DNA of 64,000 bases from Bacteroidales bacterium. GTDB taxonomy: Bacteria; Bacteroidota; Bacteroidia; Bacteroidales; UBA932. Under the pieces are notes generated by a model. That model saw only the letters and a list, made by a program, of their open reading frames with translations. It did not search any database and had not been told where the DNA came from. The stretch lies in NCBI GenBank assembly GCA_016287075.1, contig JAEEVC010000014.1, positions 1 to 64,000 on the forward strand, in the 5' to 3' direction. The first letter of the stretch is position 1; each line of letters opens with the position of its first letter. This document shows, piece after piece, positions 9,035-18,570 of this stretch. A program made the position numbers and the translations under genes.

Positions 9035-10054
9035 TCAGGGACGGAGGATGGGCGTAAGGATGCCGGCAATCTGTCCGTGCTCCAGCAGGAACCCGTCATG
9101 GCCGAACTGCGAGGTGATGGTGTGGCGGACGACGCCCGGGATGAGGGCGGCATAGGCGTCGGCTTCCTCCGGCGGAAAGAGGTTGTCCGTGTCGATGTCG
9201 ACGACGTGGATGTCGCCCCGGAGGGTCTGCAGGGCGGCTGCAAGGCCGCCGCGTCCCCGTCCGGCATTGTGGCTGTCCAGCGCCCGCGTGAGATACCAGT
9301 AGGAATAGGCGTCGAAGCCGCGCCGGACGAGTTTTTCGCCCTGGTAGCGCTCATAAGAGGCGGCTCGGCCGGCGAACAGCGTGTCCGGGTCCTCTTCGTA
9401 CTGCGTGCGGAGGTACCCCGCGAAAGAACGGTAGGAAACCAGGCCCTGGGCCCGCGCGCAGCGGAGCCCGGCAAGGCCGCCTTCCGTGCTTCCGGCCGCC
9501 CGGAAGGTCGGATCGGCCTCGATGGCCATCCGCTGGGCTTCGTTCATGGCTGTGAGCCAGGGAGAAACCCGGGGAGCGGTCGCGATGTACACCTGGTGCC
9601 GGAAGACGCCGGGGGCGGCAAGGGCCATCTCGAAGGCCGTGAACCCGCCGAGGGAACTGCCGACCAGCAGGTCGACGGCCGCGAGGCCGAGCCTTTCCCG
9701 GACGGCCAGCCCTGCCGCGGCGATGTCCCGGATCGTAACCGCCGGGAAATCCAGCAGGTAAGGCCGCCCCGTCGCGGGGTTGACCGAGGCGGGGGAGGAG
9801 GAGCCATAGGGGGAGCAGAGGGTGTTGAAACAGACGACGAAATCCCGCTCCGTATCGATGCAGAGGCCCGGACCGATCAGGTCCGGCCACCAGTCCTCCG
9901 GATCGCTGTTGGCCGTCAGCGCATGGCAGATCCAGATGACTTTCTCGCCCGGCGTCCAGGCCGGTTTGGAGGTGTGGAAAACGACATCGGCTGGAGACAG
10001 CCTTCCGCCGGCCTCCAGCCTCATTTCTTTGATGGTCAGTTCGTTCCTTATCAT
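9035..10054 (-). CDS. metX: Homoserine O-acetyltransferase
   Basis: Transfers acetyl from acetyl-CoA to L-homoserine, the first committed step of methionine synthesis. Alpha/beta-hydrolase fold of 339 aa with nucleophile Ser in GSSLGG (~133), acid in DIDTDNLFPP (~287) and base in GHDGFLLEHG (~318), plus the N-terminal CHALTAN segment characteristic of MetX. The ORF track start (10447) lies inside metY; the real start is ATG 10054, which overlaps the metY stop by 4 nt (ATGA), indicating translational coupling. The product feeds directly to MetY. Confidence 0.93.
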   Translation of the reverse strand: MIRNELTIKEMRLEAGGRLSPADVVFHTSKPAWTPGEKVIWICHALTANSDPEDWWPDLIGPGLCIDTERDFVVCFNTLCSPYGSSSPASVNPATGRPYLLDFPAVTIRDIAAAGLAVRERLGLAAVDLLVGSSLGGFTAFEMALAAPGVFRHQVYIATAPRVSPWLTAMNEAQRMAIEADPTFRAAGSTEGGLAGLRCARAQGLVSYRSFAGYLRTQYEEDPDTLFAGRAASYERYQGEKLVRRGFDAYSYWYLTRALDSHNAGRGRGGLAAALQTLRGDIHVVDIDTDNLFPPEEADAYAALIPGVVRHTITSQFGHDGFLLEHGQIAGILTPILRP

Positions 10055-11334
10055 GCGTAAGCGCTGTTGATGGCCTGGTCCAGGTCGGCGACGAGGTCGT
10101 CCGGATCCTCCAGTCCGATGCTCAGGCGCATCAGGTCCGGTGCGATGCCGGCCGCGCGGAGCTGTTCGTCCGTCAGTTGCCGGTGGGTGTGGGAGGCCGG
10201 GTGCAGGATGCAGGTGTAGCAGTCCGCGACGTGGGTTTCGATGGTCACGAGCCGGAGCGCGTCCATGAAGCGGTTGTCCACTTCGCGGCCGCCGTCGAGC
10301 GCAAAGGCCATCACGCCGCTGGTCCCTTTCGGAAGGTATTTCTGCGCCAGGGCATGATACGGGTCGCCGGGCAGGCCGGGGTAACGGATCCATGCTACGC
10401 GGGGATGCTTGCTCAGCCAGGTGGCGACTTTCAGCGCGCTGGCGCAATGGCGGGGGTAGCGGAGGTGGAGCGTCTGGAGTCCCAGTCCGATGTAGAAAGC
10501 GTTCTGGGGGCTCTGCGTGGAGCCGAGATCGCGCATGAGCTGGGCCGTCGCCTTCGTGATGAAGGCGAGTTTGCCGAATTTCTCCGTGTAGGTGATGCCA
10601 TGGTAGGAGGGGTCCGGGGTGCAGAGGCCGGGGAACTTGTCCGCATGGGCGTCCCAGTCGAAGCGGCCGCTGTCCACCAGGACGCCGCCGACCGTCGTGC
10701 CGTGGCCGTCGATGTACTTGGTCGTGGAATGGGTGACGATGTCGGCGCCGAATTCGAAGGGCCGGCAGCCGATGGGGGTGGCGAAGGTGTTGTCGATGAC
10801 AAGCGGGACGCCGTGCCGGTGGGCGATGTTGGCAAAGCGCTCGATGTCAAGGACTTCTACGCCGGGATTGGAGATGGTTTCACCGAATACGAGTTTGGTT
10901 TCGGGCCGGAAGGCCGCTTCGATCTCCGCATCCGGGGCCTTGGCGTCGACGAAGGTGACGCCGATCCCGAGTTTGGTCAGCGTCGTCCCGAGCAGGTTGA
11001 AAGTCCCGCCGTAGATGTTGTTGGCGCTGATGATATGGTCGCCGGCCTGGCAGATGTTGAGGCAGGCGAACAAGTTGGCCGCCTGGCCGGAGGAGGTCAG
11101 CATGGCGGCGACGCCGCCTTCCAGCGCGGCGATCCGCGCCGCGACGTGGTCGCAGGTCGGATTCTGGAGCCGGGTATAGAAGTAGCCGCTTTCTTCGAGG
11201 TCGAAGAGCCGGCCCATCTGGTCCGATGTCTCATAGCGGAAGGTGGTCGACTGGATGACGGGAATCTGGCGGGGTTCCCCCTTGCCGGGCTTGTAGCCGG
11301 CGTGGACGCAAAGGGTATCAATCGATTGGCTCAT
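10051..11334 (-). CDS. metY: O-acetylhomoserine sulfhydrylase (PLP-dependent)
   Basis: Condenses O-acetylhomoserine with sulfide to give homocysteine. A 427-aa Cys/Met-metabolism PLP enzyme (fold type I) with N-terminal ETLCVHAG-like segment (DTLCVHAGYKPG), TSSGQAANLFACLN, the EETISNPG-like acid motif (GETISNPG), and the PLP lysine in HSTTKYIDGHG (~209). Length and the loop following the lysine fit MetY rather than the shorter MetB/MetC enzymes. It forms an operon with metX through a 4-nt overlap, and is divergent from the Lrp/AsnC gene, a plausible local regulator. Confidence 0.93.
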   Translation of the reverse strand: MSQSIDTLCVHAGYKPGKGEPRQIPVIQSTTFRYETSDQMGRLFDLEESGYFYTRLQNPTCDHVAARIAALEGGVAAMLTSSGQAANLFACLNICQAGDHIISANNIYGGTFNLLGTTLTKLGIGVTFVDAKAPDAEIEAAFRPETKLVFGETISNPGVEVLDIERFANIAHRHGVPLVIDNTFATPIGCRPFEFGADIVTHSTTKYIDGHGTTVGGVLVDSGRFDWDAHADKFPGLCTPDPSYHGITYTEKFGKLAFITKATAQLMRDLGSTQSPQNAFYIGLGLQTLHLRYPRHCASALKVATWLSKHPRVAWIRYPGLPGDPYHALAQKYLPKGTSGVMAFALDGGREVDNRFMDALRLVTIETHVADCYTCILHPASHTHRQLTDEQLRAAGIAPDLMRLSIGLEDPDDLVADLDQAINSAYA

Positions 11335-11351
11335 GGCGGGAATGTTTTCTG

Positions 11352-11431
11352 CAAAGATAGCGGGTTGTGGAATGAAATCCTACGGTTTTTGAAAATTCGG
11401 AAAATAATTCTATATTTGCCACATATTGTGG
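11352..11431. promoter_or_regulatory. Divergent promoter region metYX / lrp with operator-like palindrome
   Basis: For lrp on +: TTTG (11388-11391), 19-nt spacer, TATATTTG (11411-11418), an exact Bacteroidetes promoter. For metYX on -: -7 TATCTTTG (complement of 11352-11359). A 13-nt palindrome CCACATATTGTGG covers 11419-11431, at the predicted lrp transcription start, and is a candidate autoregulatory operator. No riboswitch-like structure is evident in the short metY leader. Confidence 0.75.
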
Positions 11432-11487
11432 AAAATGTAGAAAGATTTTCCGAGAAAAAGCCCGAAAGACAGAATGTTATTCTTCCT

Positions 11488-11958
11488 ATGAAAACCGAAA
11501 CGAAACTCGATGCCACCGACCTGGCGATCCTCCGCTGCCTCCAGTCCGACGCGCGGCTGACCACCAAGCAGCTGGCCGCCCGCGTCAACCTGTCCACGAC
11601 GCCCGTCTTCGAGCGGCTCAAGCGCCTGGAACGGGACGGTTTCATCCGCGGCTACGTCGCGATCCTGGACGCAGAAAAACTGGACCTGGGATTCACTGTC
11701 TTCTGCTCGGTCAAACTGAAGCAGATGACGCGCGGGGACGCCGACCATTTCGTTTCCTATGTCCGGAAAATCCCCCAGGTGACGGAATGCTACAACATTT
11801 CGGGGGAATTCGATTACCTGCTGAAGATCCTCGCGCCGAGTATGAAAGCCTATAACGAGTTCATCATCAATGTCCTCGGTGCCAACGACTCCATCGGAAG
11901 CATCCAGTCCTCGTTCGTCATGGACGAAATCAAGCACGAGGTGGGACTCTGCCTCTAA
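11488..11958 (+). CDS. Lrp/AsnC family transcriptional regulator
   Basis: A 156-aa protein with an N-terminal winged helix-turn-helix ([19 protein letters not shown] ... [16 protein letters not shown], residues ~5-65) and a C-terminal RAM/AsnC effector domain ([18 protein letters not shown]). Family members bind DNA as dimers or octamers and sense amino acids. It is divergent from metY-metX and has a palindrome at its own promoter, which suggests control of itself and perhaps of methionine synthesis. The start at ATG 11488 lies ~63 nt after the predicted transcription start; the long ORF from 10177 is antisense read-through over metY. Its stop overlaps the convergent trmD stop. Confidence 0.92.
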   Translation: MKTETKLDATDLAILRCLQSDARLTTKQLAARVNLSTTPVFERLKRLERDGFIRGYVAILDAEKLDLGFTVFCSVKLKQMTRGDADHFVSYVRKIPQVTECYNISGEFDYLLKILAPSMKAYNEFIINVLGANDSIGSIQSSFVMDEIKHEVGLCL

Positions 11959-12635
11959 TCCTGCGTAAGCAGGCCGGGGCGGCGTTCGCGCGTACGGGCG
12001 AGCGCCTGTTCGTCCTGCCAGGCCCGGATCAGCTTCGGGTTGCCGCTGAGGAGCACGTCCGGAACCTTCCAGCCGTTGTACTCGGCGGGCCGGGTATAGA
12101 CCGGCGGCGCGACGAGTCCGTCCTGGAACGAGTCGGAGAGGGCGGAGGTCTCGTCGGTCAGGGCGCCAGGGATGAGCCGGACGATGCTGTCGGCGAGGAT
12201 GGCGGCGGGAATTTCGCCGCCGCTGACCACGAAGTCACCGACGGAGATCTCGCGGGTGACCAGATGCTCCCGGATGCGCTCGTCGATCCCCTTGTAGTGT
12301 CCGCAGAGGATGATGATGTTCTCCTTGAGGGACAGTTCGTTGGCGATGCCCTGGGTCAGGATCTCCCCGTCCGGGGCCATGTAGATGACCTCGTCGTAGT
12401 CCCGCTGCTTCTTCAGGTCGCCGATGAGGTTGAACACCGGCTCGCACATCATCACCATCCCTGCATCACCGCCGTAACTGTAGTCGTCGACGGTACGGCG
12501 GCTTCCGAGCCCGTATTCGCGGAGGTCATGGACATGGATCTCCACCAGTCCTTTCTTGATGGCCCGTGCCACGATGGAATACTGGAAAGGGCTCTCCAGC
12601 AGGCCGGGCACGACGGTGACGATATCGATTCTCAT
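11955..12635 (-). CDS. trmD: tRNA (guanine-37-N1)-methyltransferase
   Basis: Methylates G37 next to the anticodon to prevent frameshifting, using SAM. A 226-aa SPOUT-class protein with hallmark segments [37 protein letters not shown] (trefoil-knot SAM site) and DFVVSGGE. The start at ATG 12635 is chosen over 12668 because a minus-strand -7 box TAATTTTG (12664-12657) lies between them. The last bases overlap the lrp stop codon in a tail-to-tail arrangement. Confidence 0.95.
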   Translation of the reverse strand: MRIDIVTVVPGLLESPFQYSIVARAIKKGLVEIHVHDLREYGLGSRRTVDDYSYGGDAGMVMMCEPVFNLIGDLKKQRDYDEVIYMAPDGEILTQGIANELSLKENIIILCGHYKGIDERIREHLVTREISVGDFVVSGGEIPAAILADSIVRLIPGALTDETSALSDSFQDGLVAPPVYTRPAEYNGWKVPDVLLSGNPKLIRAWQDEQALARTRERRPGLLTQD

Positions 12636-12687
12636 CTGGTTTTTCCTTTTGCTTTGCAAAATTAGCATTTTATCTCCAAAAGTTTGT

Positions 12688-12695
12688 TATATTTG
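12688..12695 (+). promoter_or_regulatory. -7 promoter element of the DUF349-yidC-yggS operon
   Basis: TATATTTG matches the Bacteroidetes -7 consensus. No TTTG at the usual 19-21 nt spacing was found, so only the -7 half is supported. The predicted leader to ATG 12759 is about 55 nt. Confidence 0.55.
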
Positions 12696-12758
12696 CAGTC
12701 TGCCAGCCTGATTTTTACCCGGTCGGCACCGATTTTTAACAATTAACTCCTACTTATC

Positions 12759-14870
12759 ATGAGTGAAGAAATTAAGCCTGAGGTCCAGAACACTTCAGAT
12801 GTAGCACAAGAGGAACAGAAAACCTTGAAAGAAACCCTCGCCGAGGTCGTTGCCATGACGAAAGACGTCGTTTCCGACGCCGTCGCCGCCGCGAAGGACA
12901 AAGTCGCAGAGTATGCGGACGTCGCCGGCGACAAGCTCTCCGAACTGGCCGGCAAGGCCGCCGACGCCGTCGCCGACATCAAGGACGGCATCGCGGACGT
13001 GGTGGACGGCATCCAGGAGAAGGTCGCGGATGTGAAGGAAGAGCATGCGGAGCAGATCGCGGACGTGAAGGAAGAGGCGGCTGCCGTCAAGGAGACCGTC
13101 GTCAATTATGCCGAGAAGACCCTTGCGGAGCTCTCCGGCCTGTTCCAGAGCCTGTCGGAAAGCGTGGACAGGATGAAAAGATCGAAAGAGGCAGAAGCCA
13201 TCAAATCCGCCTTCTACAAGCGTCTCTCCAAGGAGAAGGCCGACGCCGGTCTTGCCGACGCGGTCGAGGAACCGACGGAGGATATGCCGGCCGAGGAGCC
13301 TGCCGCCGCAGCTGCGGAGGCGCCCGCCGAGGCCCCTGCCGCCGAGGAAGGGAAGGGGATCGAGAATCCCTTCACCGCGATAGAAGCCGGTTTCAAGTCC
13401 CTTTACAATAATTATAAGAAGGAGCGCGCCGAGTACAACCGGCAGCTCGACGCCGAGCGCGAGGACAACCTCGTGAAGAAGCAGGCCGTCATCGAGGAAC
13501 TGAAAGCCCTGATCGAAGAGCAGGGCGAGATGCGGGATGCCTTCCCGAAGTTCCGCGAGATCCAGAACCGCTGGCGCGAAATCGGCCCGGTTCCCGTCAC
13601 GGCCTTCCGGGACATCAACGACACCTACCAGCTCTACGTGGAGAAGTTCTACGACCTGGTCCAGATCAACCGCGACCTGCGCGACCTCGACTTCAAGAAG
13701 AACCTGGAAGCCAAGGAGCAGTTCTGCGAGCAGGCCGAGAAGCTGGCGGAGGAAGAGAATGTCGTCTCCTCGTTCAAGGAACTCCAGAAACTCCACGAGC
13801 AGTGGAAGGAATACGGCCCCGTCGCCAAGGAATACCGCGATGCCATCTGGGACCGCTTCAAGGCGGCGACGGCTGTCATCAACAAGAAATACCAGGCCTA
13901 TTTCGAGGGCCTGAAGGGCCAGCAGGCCGAAAACCTCGCCGCCAAGACGGCGCTTTGCGAGCAGGTCGAGGCCATCGCCGCGAAGGAGATCGGCAGTTCC
14001 AGTGAATGGAACACCCTGTCCCGGCAGATTGAGGAGATCCAGGCCAGCTGGCGCAAGATCGGCTTCGCCTCCAAGAAGGAGAACCAGAAGGTCTATGACC
14101 GCTTCCGTGCCGCCTGCGACAAGTTCTTCGAGCGCAAGCGCGACTACTACGCGCAGTTCAAGGACAGCATGAACGTCAACATGGAGAAGAAGCTCGCCCT
14201 CATCGAGCAGGCGGAGGCCCTCAAGGACAGCACGGACTGGAAGAAGACGACCGACCAGCTGATCGCCCTCCAGAAGCAGTGGAAGGAGATCGGTTCCGTC
14301 CCGCGCAAGAAGTCGGAGCAGCTCTGGAAGCGTTTCCGCGCCGCCTGCGACGCCTTCTTCAACGAACGCGACAAGCAGGCCAAGCCCGAGAACGACTATT
14401 ACGGCAACCTCAAGGCCAAGAAGGCCCTCATCGCCGAGATCGAGGCCTATGCGCCCTCCGGTGACGCCGATGCCGACCAGGCGGCCGCCCGCGACTTCGC
14501 CGAGAAGTGGGGCGCTATCGGTTTCGTCCCGTTCAAGGAGAAGGAAGCCGTCTCTGCCGCATACCGGGATGCGATGAATGCGAAATTCCCGTCCTTCAAC
14601 GCCCGCGCCCCGCGTGGCGGTGAGCGTCGGGAAGGCCGTCGCCCCGCCGCCCCGAAGACGGAGAAGGACATCCTGGTCCAGAAATACGTCCAGCTCCAGC
14701 AGGACATCGCCACCTATGAGAACAACATCGGCTTCTTCTCCGCCTCCAAGACGGCGGAGTCGATGATCAAGCTGATGCAGGAACGGATCGATGCCGCCAA
14801 GGAGGAACTGAAGGCCCTCGAAGGGAAGATCCGTGAGCTCGAGGCGAAGGAAGAGGCTGAAAACGAGTAG
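12759..14870 (+). CDS. DUF349 repeat protein with long amphipathic N-terminal region
   Basis: A 703-aa cytosolic protein, highly charged and mostly helical. Residues ~20-130 are alanine/lysine/aspartate-rich amphipathic 11-mer-like repeats (KDVVSDAVAAAKDKVAEYAD; GIADVVDGIQEKVADVKEE) resembling apolipoprotein/LEA-type helices. Residues ~150-210 are an acidic Ala/Pro/Glu linker. From ~220 on there are five DUF349 units, each marked by a W-x-x-(I/Y)-G core: RWREIGPVP, QWKEYGPVA, SWRKIGFAS, QWKEIGSVP and KWGAIGFVP. The biochemical role of DUF349 proteins is not established. The gene is 3 nt upstream of yidC, a pairing that hints at an envelope or translation-linked job. Confidence 0.85.
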   Translation: MSEEIKPEVQNTSDVAQEEQKTLKETLAEVVAMTKDVVSDAVAAAKDKVAEYADVAGDKLSELAGKAADAVADIKDGIADVVDGIQEKVADVKEEHAEQIADVKEEAAAVKETVVNYAEKTLAELSGLFQSLSESVDRMKRSKEAEAIKSAFYKRLSKEKADAGLADAVEEPTEDMPAEEPAAAAAEAPAEAPAAEEGKGIENPFTAIEAGFKSLYNNYKKERAEYNRQLDAEREDNLVKKQAVIEELKALIEEQGEMRDAFPKFREIQNRWREIGPVPVTAFRDINDTYQLYVEKFYDLVQINRDLRDLDFKKNLEAKEQFCEQAEKLAEEENVVSSFKELQKLHEQWKEYGPVAKEYRDAIWDRFKAATAVINKKYQAYFEGLKGQQAENLAAKTALCEQVEAIAAKEIGSSSEWNTLSRQIEEIQASWRKIGFASKKENQKVYDRFRAACDKFFERKRDYYAQFKDSMNVNMEKKLALIEQAEALKDSTDWKKTTDQLIALQKQWKEIGSVPRKKSEQLWKRFRAACDAFFNERDKQAKPENDYYGNLKAKKALIAEIEAYAPSGDADADQAAARDFAEKWGAIGFVPFKEKEAVSAAYRDAMNAKFPSFNARAPRGGERREGRRPAAPKTEKDILVQKYVQLQQDIATYENNIGFFSASKTAESMIKLMQERIDAAKEELKALEGKIRELEAKEEAENE

Positions 14871-14873
14871 GGA

Positions 14874-16760
14874 ATGGACAGGAATTCAGTTATCGGATTC
14901 ATCCTCATCGGCCTCATCATGATTGGTTTCTTCGGATACCAGTCGAGGCAGATGCAAAAACAGATGGCCGTCCAGGCGGAGATCGATTCCCTCGCGCGTG
15001 TCGAACAGGCCCGGCAGGACAGCATCCGCCAGGCCTGGCTCCTCGAGCATCCGGAAGATACGGTCCACCTCTCGCAGCCGCTGGCCGCGGGTTCTGCGCC
15101 CGCTGCGGTGTACAGTGATACGCTCCTGAATGCCGCGGTTTCCGGCGAGGAACAGTTCATCACCCGGGAGAACGGGAAGATCGAGGTGGTCTTCAGCACC
15201 CGGGGCGGACAGCCGTATTCCGTGCGGGTGAAGGACTATACCAATTACGACAAGTCCGACCTCTATCTGTTCAGGGACGGCGCCGGCCAGCTCGGCTTCG
15301 TCGTCTATGCCCCGACGGCGGTCGACACCCGGAAGTTCAACTTCCAGTATGTCGAGGAAGCATCTGACGACCATACGGTTGTGATGCGTCTTCCGTTCTC
15401 CGGCGGCGGCTACATCGAGCAGCGTTACACGCTCTCCGAGGATGCCTACACGGTGGACGAGCAGCTCTCCTTCGTCGGGATGAGCGGCCTGATTCCCCGG
15501 AACGTCCTGTCGATGGACGTGGATTTCAACGTCACGATGCCGCGGATGGAGAAGGGGTACAAGAACGAGACCCAGTACTCCCGCCTGAACTATTATTTCC
15601 CGGGCGAGAAGAAGCCCGAGAACATCGGCAACGGCCGCAGCGGCAGCAAGCGCTTCGACAACCGCATCGAGTGGTTCTCGTTCCAGCAACAGTTCTTCTC
15701 GGTCATCATGCGCGCGCCGCAGGGCTTCTCCTCCGGTGAGTTCCAGCTGAATTTCGTCCCGAAGGACGATCCGTCGCACAACCTGATGACGGCCGGCGCC
15801 GCGATGCGTGCGGACTTCACCCCGGGTTCCGACGAGATCCGCATCCCCTTCGAGTTCTATTTCGGCCCGAACCACTTCCAGACCCTCAAGGCGTTTGACC
15901 ACAAGTACGAGAAGACCATCCCGCTGGGCGGCTGGCTCGTCGGCTGGTTCACCCGCTTCGTGATCATCCCCCTGTTCAACTGGCTCCACAAGTACATCCT
16001 GAACTTCGGCCTGATCATCCTCCTGATGACCGTCTTCATCAAGATCGTCGTCCTTCCGTTCGCCTTCAAGTCCTATTCTTCCTCCGCGAAGATGCAGGCG
16101 GTGAAGCCGGAAATCGACAAGATCAATGCGAAGTACCCGAAGCAGGAAGATGCGATGAAGAAGCAGCAGGCGACCATGGACCTGTACAAGCGGGCCGGCA
16201 TCTCGCCGATGGGCGGTTGCCTCCCGATGCTCCTGCAGTTCCCGATCCTGTGGGCGATGTTCCGCTTCTTCCCGGCCTCCATCGAGCTGCGCCAGCAGCC
16301 GTTCCTCTGGGCCGAGGACCTGAGCGCCTATGATGACGTCCTCCACTGGGGGACGAGCATCCTCGGCATGGACCACATCTCCCTGTTCGCCCTCCTGATG
16401 GCGGTGTCGATGTTCTTCTATTCGAAGGTCATTTCGGGCAGCCAGATGACCGGGGACGATCCCAATGCGAAGATGATGAAGTTCATGAGCATCTACATGA
16501 TGCCGATCATGATGTTCTTCATCTGCAACAACCTCTCGTCCGGCCTGAGCTACTACTACCTGCTCTCCAACCTCATCACGATGGTGGAGACCTGGGTCAT
16601 CAAGAAGTGGTTCGTCCACCCGGAGGAGATCCAGGCGAAACTGAAGGAATCGGCGAACAAGCCGGTCCCGAAGTCCAAGTGGCAGCAGCGGCTCGAGGAA
16701 GCGCAGAAGATGCAGCGCCAGATGCAGCAGCAACAGAGCAAGAATGGAAAGCGTCGCTAG
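14874..16760 (+). CDS. yidC: Membrane protein insertase YidC
   Basis: Inserts and folds inner-membrane proteins, alone or with SecYEG. 628 aa with an N-terminal transmembrane helix (VIGFILIGLIMIGFFGY), a large periplasmic beta-sandwich domain (~30-350), and the conserved five-helix C-terminal core (FGLIILLMTVFIKIVVLPF; GGCLPMLLQFPILWAMFRFF; IYMMPIMMFFICNNLSSGL). It ends in a Gln/Lys-rich cytosolic tail. It follows the DUF349 gene by 3 nt and overlaps yggS by 17 nt, so all three are one operon. Confidence 0.96.
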   Translation: MDRNSVIGFILIGLIMIGFFGYQSRQMQKQMAVQAEIDSLARVEQARQDSIRQAWLLEHPEDTVHLSQPLAAGSAPAAVYSDTLLNAAVSGEEQFITRENGKIEVVFSTRGGQPYSVRVKDYTNYDKSDLYLFRDGAGQLGFVVYAPTAVDTRKFNFQYVEEASDDHTVVMRLPFSGGGYIEQRYTLSEDAYTVDEQLSFVGMSGLIPRNVLSMDVDFNVTMPRMEKGYKNETQYSRLNYYFPGEKKPENIGNGRSGSKRFDNRIEWFSFQQQFFSVIMRAPQGFSSGEFQLNFVPKDDPSHNLMTAGAAMRADFTPGSDEIRIPFEFYFGPNHFQTLKAFDHKYEKTIPLGGWLVGWFTRFVIIPLFNWLHKYILNFGLIILLMTVFIKIVVLPFAFKSYSSSAKMQAVKPEIDKINAKYPKQEDAMKKQQATMDLYKRAGISPMGGCLPMLLQFPILWAMFRFFPASIELRQQPFLWAEDLSAYDDVLHWGTSILGMDHISLFALLMAVSMFFYSKVISGSQMTGDDPNAKMMKFMSIYMMPIMMFFICNNLSSGLSYYYLLSNLITMVETWVIKKWFVHPEEIQAKLKESANKPVPKSKWQQRLEEAQKMQRQMQQQQSKNGKRR

Positions 16761-17406
16761 TCGTCTCGAAAGGATCCTATCCGAACTGCCGTCAGGGGTA
16801 CGCCTGGCGGCAGTTTCGAAATTCCATCCCGTGGAACGCCTGATGGAGGCCTATGAGGCCGGGCAGCGCGTGTTCGCGGAGAGCCGCCCGCAGGAATTCG
16901 CGGCCAAGGTGCCGCAGCTGCCCGCGGACGTGGAATGGCACTTTATCGGCCATTTGCAGACGAATAAGCTCAAACTGGTCCTGCCGTACGCAACGCTTGT
17001 CCAGTCAGTCGATTCCGAGCGCTTGCTTCAAGCAATTGAACAATGGGGCTCCGTCCATGAACGGACCGTTTCCATCCTGCTCGAAGTGCACATTTCTTCC
17101 GATGCGGCGAAGCAGGGTTTTACCGATGCGGAAATCCTCTCCGTGCTTGGGCGCACCGCCGGGTTCCCCCATGTCCGCTTCCGCGGCCTGATGGGCATGG
17201 CAACCTTGACGGAGGACACGGCGGTCATCGCCGGCGATTTCGCCCGGATTGCTGCGCTGAAAGCGCTTGTAAATGAAATATTTCCGGACCTGACGGATTT
17301 TACGGAACTCTCCATCGGCATGTCCGGTGACTGGCGCCTGGCCCTCGAGGCCGGCTCCACGATGGTGCGCATCGGCACCGCGATCTTCGGCCCGCGGGAG
17401 TATTGA
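16744..17406 (+). CDS. yggS: YggS/PROSC family PLP homeostasis protein
   Basis: Binds pyridoxal phosphate on Lys in AAVSKFHP (~26) in a fold-type III TIM barrel and buffers free PLP. Other family signatures seen are FAESRPQEF (usual FGENRVQE), WHFIGHLQTNK, and the C-terminal LSIGMSGDWRLALEAGSTMVRIGTAIFG. 220 aa is the normal size. It overlaps yidC by 17 nt, and its stop is immediately adjacent to the stop of convergent lpxB. Confidence 0.94.
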   Translation: MESVASRLERILSELPSGVRLAAVSKFHPVERLMEAYEAGQRVFAESRPQEFAAKVPQLPADVEWHFIGHLQTNKLKLVLPYATLVQSVDSERLLQAIEQWGSVHERTVSILLEVHISSDAAKQGFTDAEILSVLGRTAGFPHVRFRGLMGMATLTEDTAVIAGDFARIAALKALVNEIFPDLTDFTELSIGMSGDWRLALEAGSTMVRIGTAIFGPREY

Positions 17407-18570
17407 TCAGCGCAGCGCCTGGACCATGGCGCGGGCGACGGCGGAGGAAGCGCCGGTGCCGCCGAGTCCCCGGCGGATTTCCCCGTAATCGGCAAGCATG
17501 CGGGCGCGGTAGGCGCGGTCTTCCAGGATGCGGCGGATTTCGGCCGTGACATTCTCCGGCGTAAAGTAAACCTGGATCAGTTCGCGGAAGGCGGAGCGGC
17601 CGAGGATGAGGTTGCCGAGACTGATGAACGGCGTCCGGAGAAGCAGGCGGCCGAGGCAGTAGCTCAGGTTGCCGGCGATGCCGTAGCAGACGACCTGCGG
17701 GGTGCCGATGAGAGCGGCCTCGAGGGAGGCGGTGCCGGAATTGATGACGGCCGCTTCTGCGTGTTTCAGCACGGCGTATGTCTCGCCGAAGAGGATGGAG
17801 ACGGGGAGGTCAGAGCCTTCCAGAAAGGGTGTGTAATCCGCTTCCGAGCGTGCTGGAGCCGCTGCTATGACGAACTGGTAGTCAGAATATTCCGGAATCG
17901 ACTTGAACTGTTGCATGAAGTAGCGCAGCTTCGGCATCATCGTCTTGATCTCGCCGCTGCGGGAGCCGGCGAGGAGGGCGATGTAAGGCTTGTCCGCGAG
18001 GCCTGTGCGCGCGAGGAAATCCGCGCGGGTTTCCTGCAGGGCGGGGGAGCCGTCAATGGCATCGACGAGCGGGTTGCCCGCATAGGTGTAGGCGACGCCT
18101 TTCCGGTCGAAATAGGCCTTTTCGAAAGGGAAGATGATGAAGAGCCGGTCCACATGGGCCTTCAGTTTCCGGATCCGGTTCTCGCGGGAGGCCCAGACTT
18201 TCGGGGCGATGTAATAGAAGACCTTGAAACCTTTTTTGTGGGCGAATCCGGCGATGCGGAAGTTGAAGCCGGGATAGTCGATGAGGATGACCACGTCCGG
18301 CCGCCAGGCGAGGATATCTTCCTTGCAGCGGCGGAGTTTCCCCAGCAGCGAACCGGCCTTGCCGATGAGTTCGATATACCCCATCACGGCGCCGTCCCGG
18401 TAGTCGTGGACGAGTCCGGTCCCGTCCTGGTGGGCATGGAAGACCGCGTCCATCCGCTCGCCGCCCCAGAAGCGGCAGTCGGCTTCCGGATCCTCGGCAT
18501 AGAGCCCTTTCATCAGGTTGGATCCGTGCAGGTCCCCGGACGCCTCGCCCGCGATCAGGTAGTACTTCAT
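17407..18570 (-). CDS. lpxB: Lipid-A-disaccharide synthase
   Basis: GT19 inverting transferase that joins UDP-2,3-diacylglucosamine and lipid X in lipid A synthesis at the inner membrane. 387 aa with N-terminal YYLIAGEASGDLHGSNLM, VILIDYPGFNFRIA and the C-terminal GTASLEAAL nucleotide-binding segment. Its ATG overlaps the surE stop by 4 nt, so it is the second gene of the surE-lpxB operon. No gap separates its stop from the yggS stop. Confidence 0.96.
   Translation of the reverse strand: MKYYLIAGEASGDLHGSNLMKGLYAEDPEADCRFWGGERMDAVFHAHQDGTGLVHDYRDGAVMGYIELIGKAGSLLGKLRRCKEDILAWRPDVVILIDYPGFNFRIAGFAHKKGFKVFYYIAPKVWASRENRIRKLKAHVDRLFIIFPFEKAYFDRKGVAYTYAGNPLVDAIDGSPALQETRADFLARTGLADKPYIALLAGSRSGEIKTMMPKLRYFMQQFKSIPEYSDYQFVIAAAPARSEADYTPFLEGSDLPVSILFGETYAVLKHAEAAVINSGTASLEAALIGTPQVVCYGIAGNLSYCLGRLLLRTPFISLGNLILGRSAFRELIQVYFTPENVTAEIRRILEDRAYRARMLADYGEIRRGLGGTGASSAVARAMVQALR

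Noticed and set aside
11335-11487. SAM riboswitch upstream of metYX
   Set aside because: The predicted leader on minus is only ~12 nt, too short for an aptamer.
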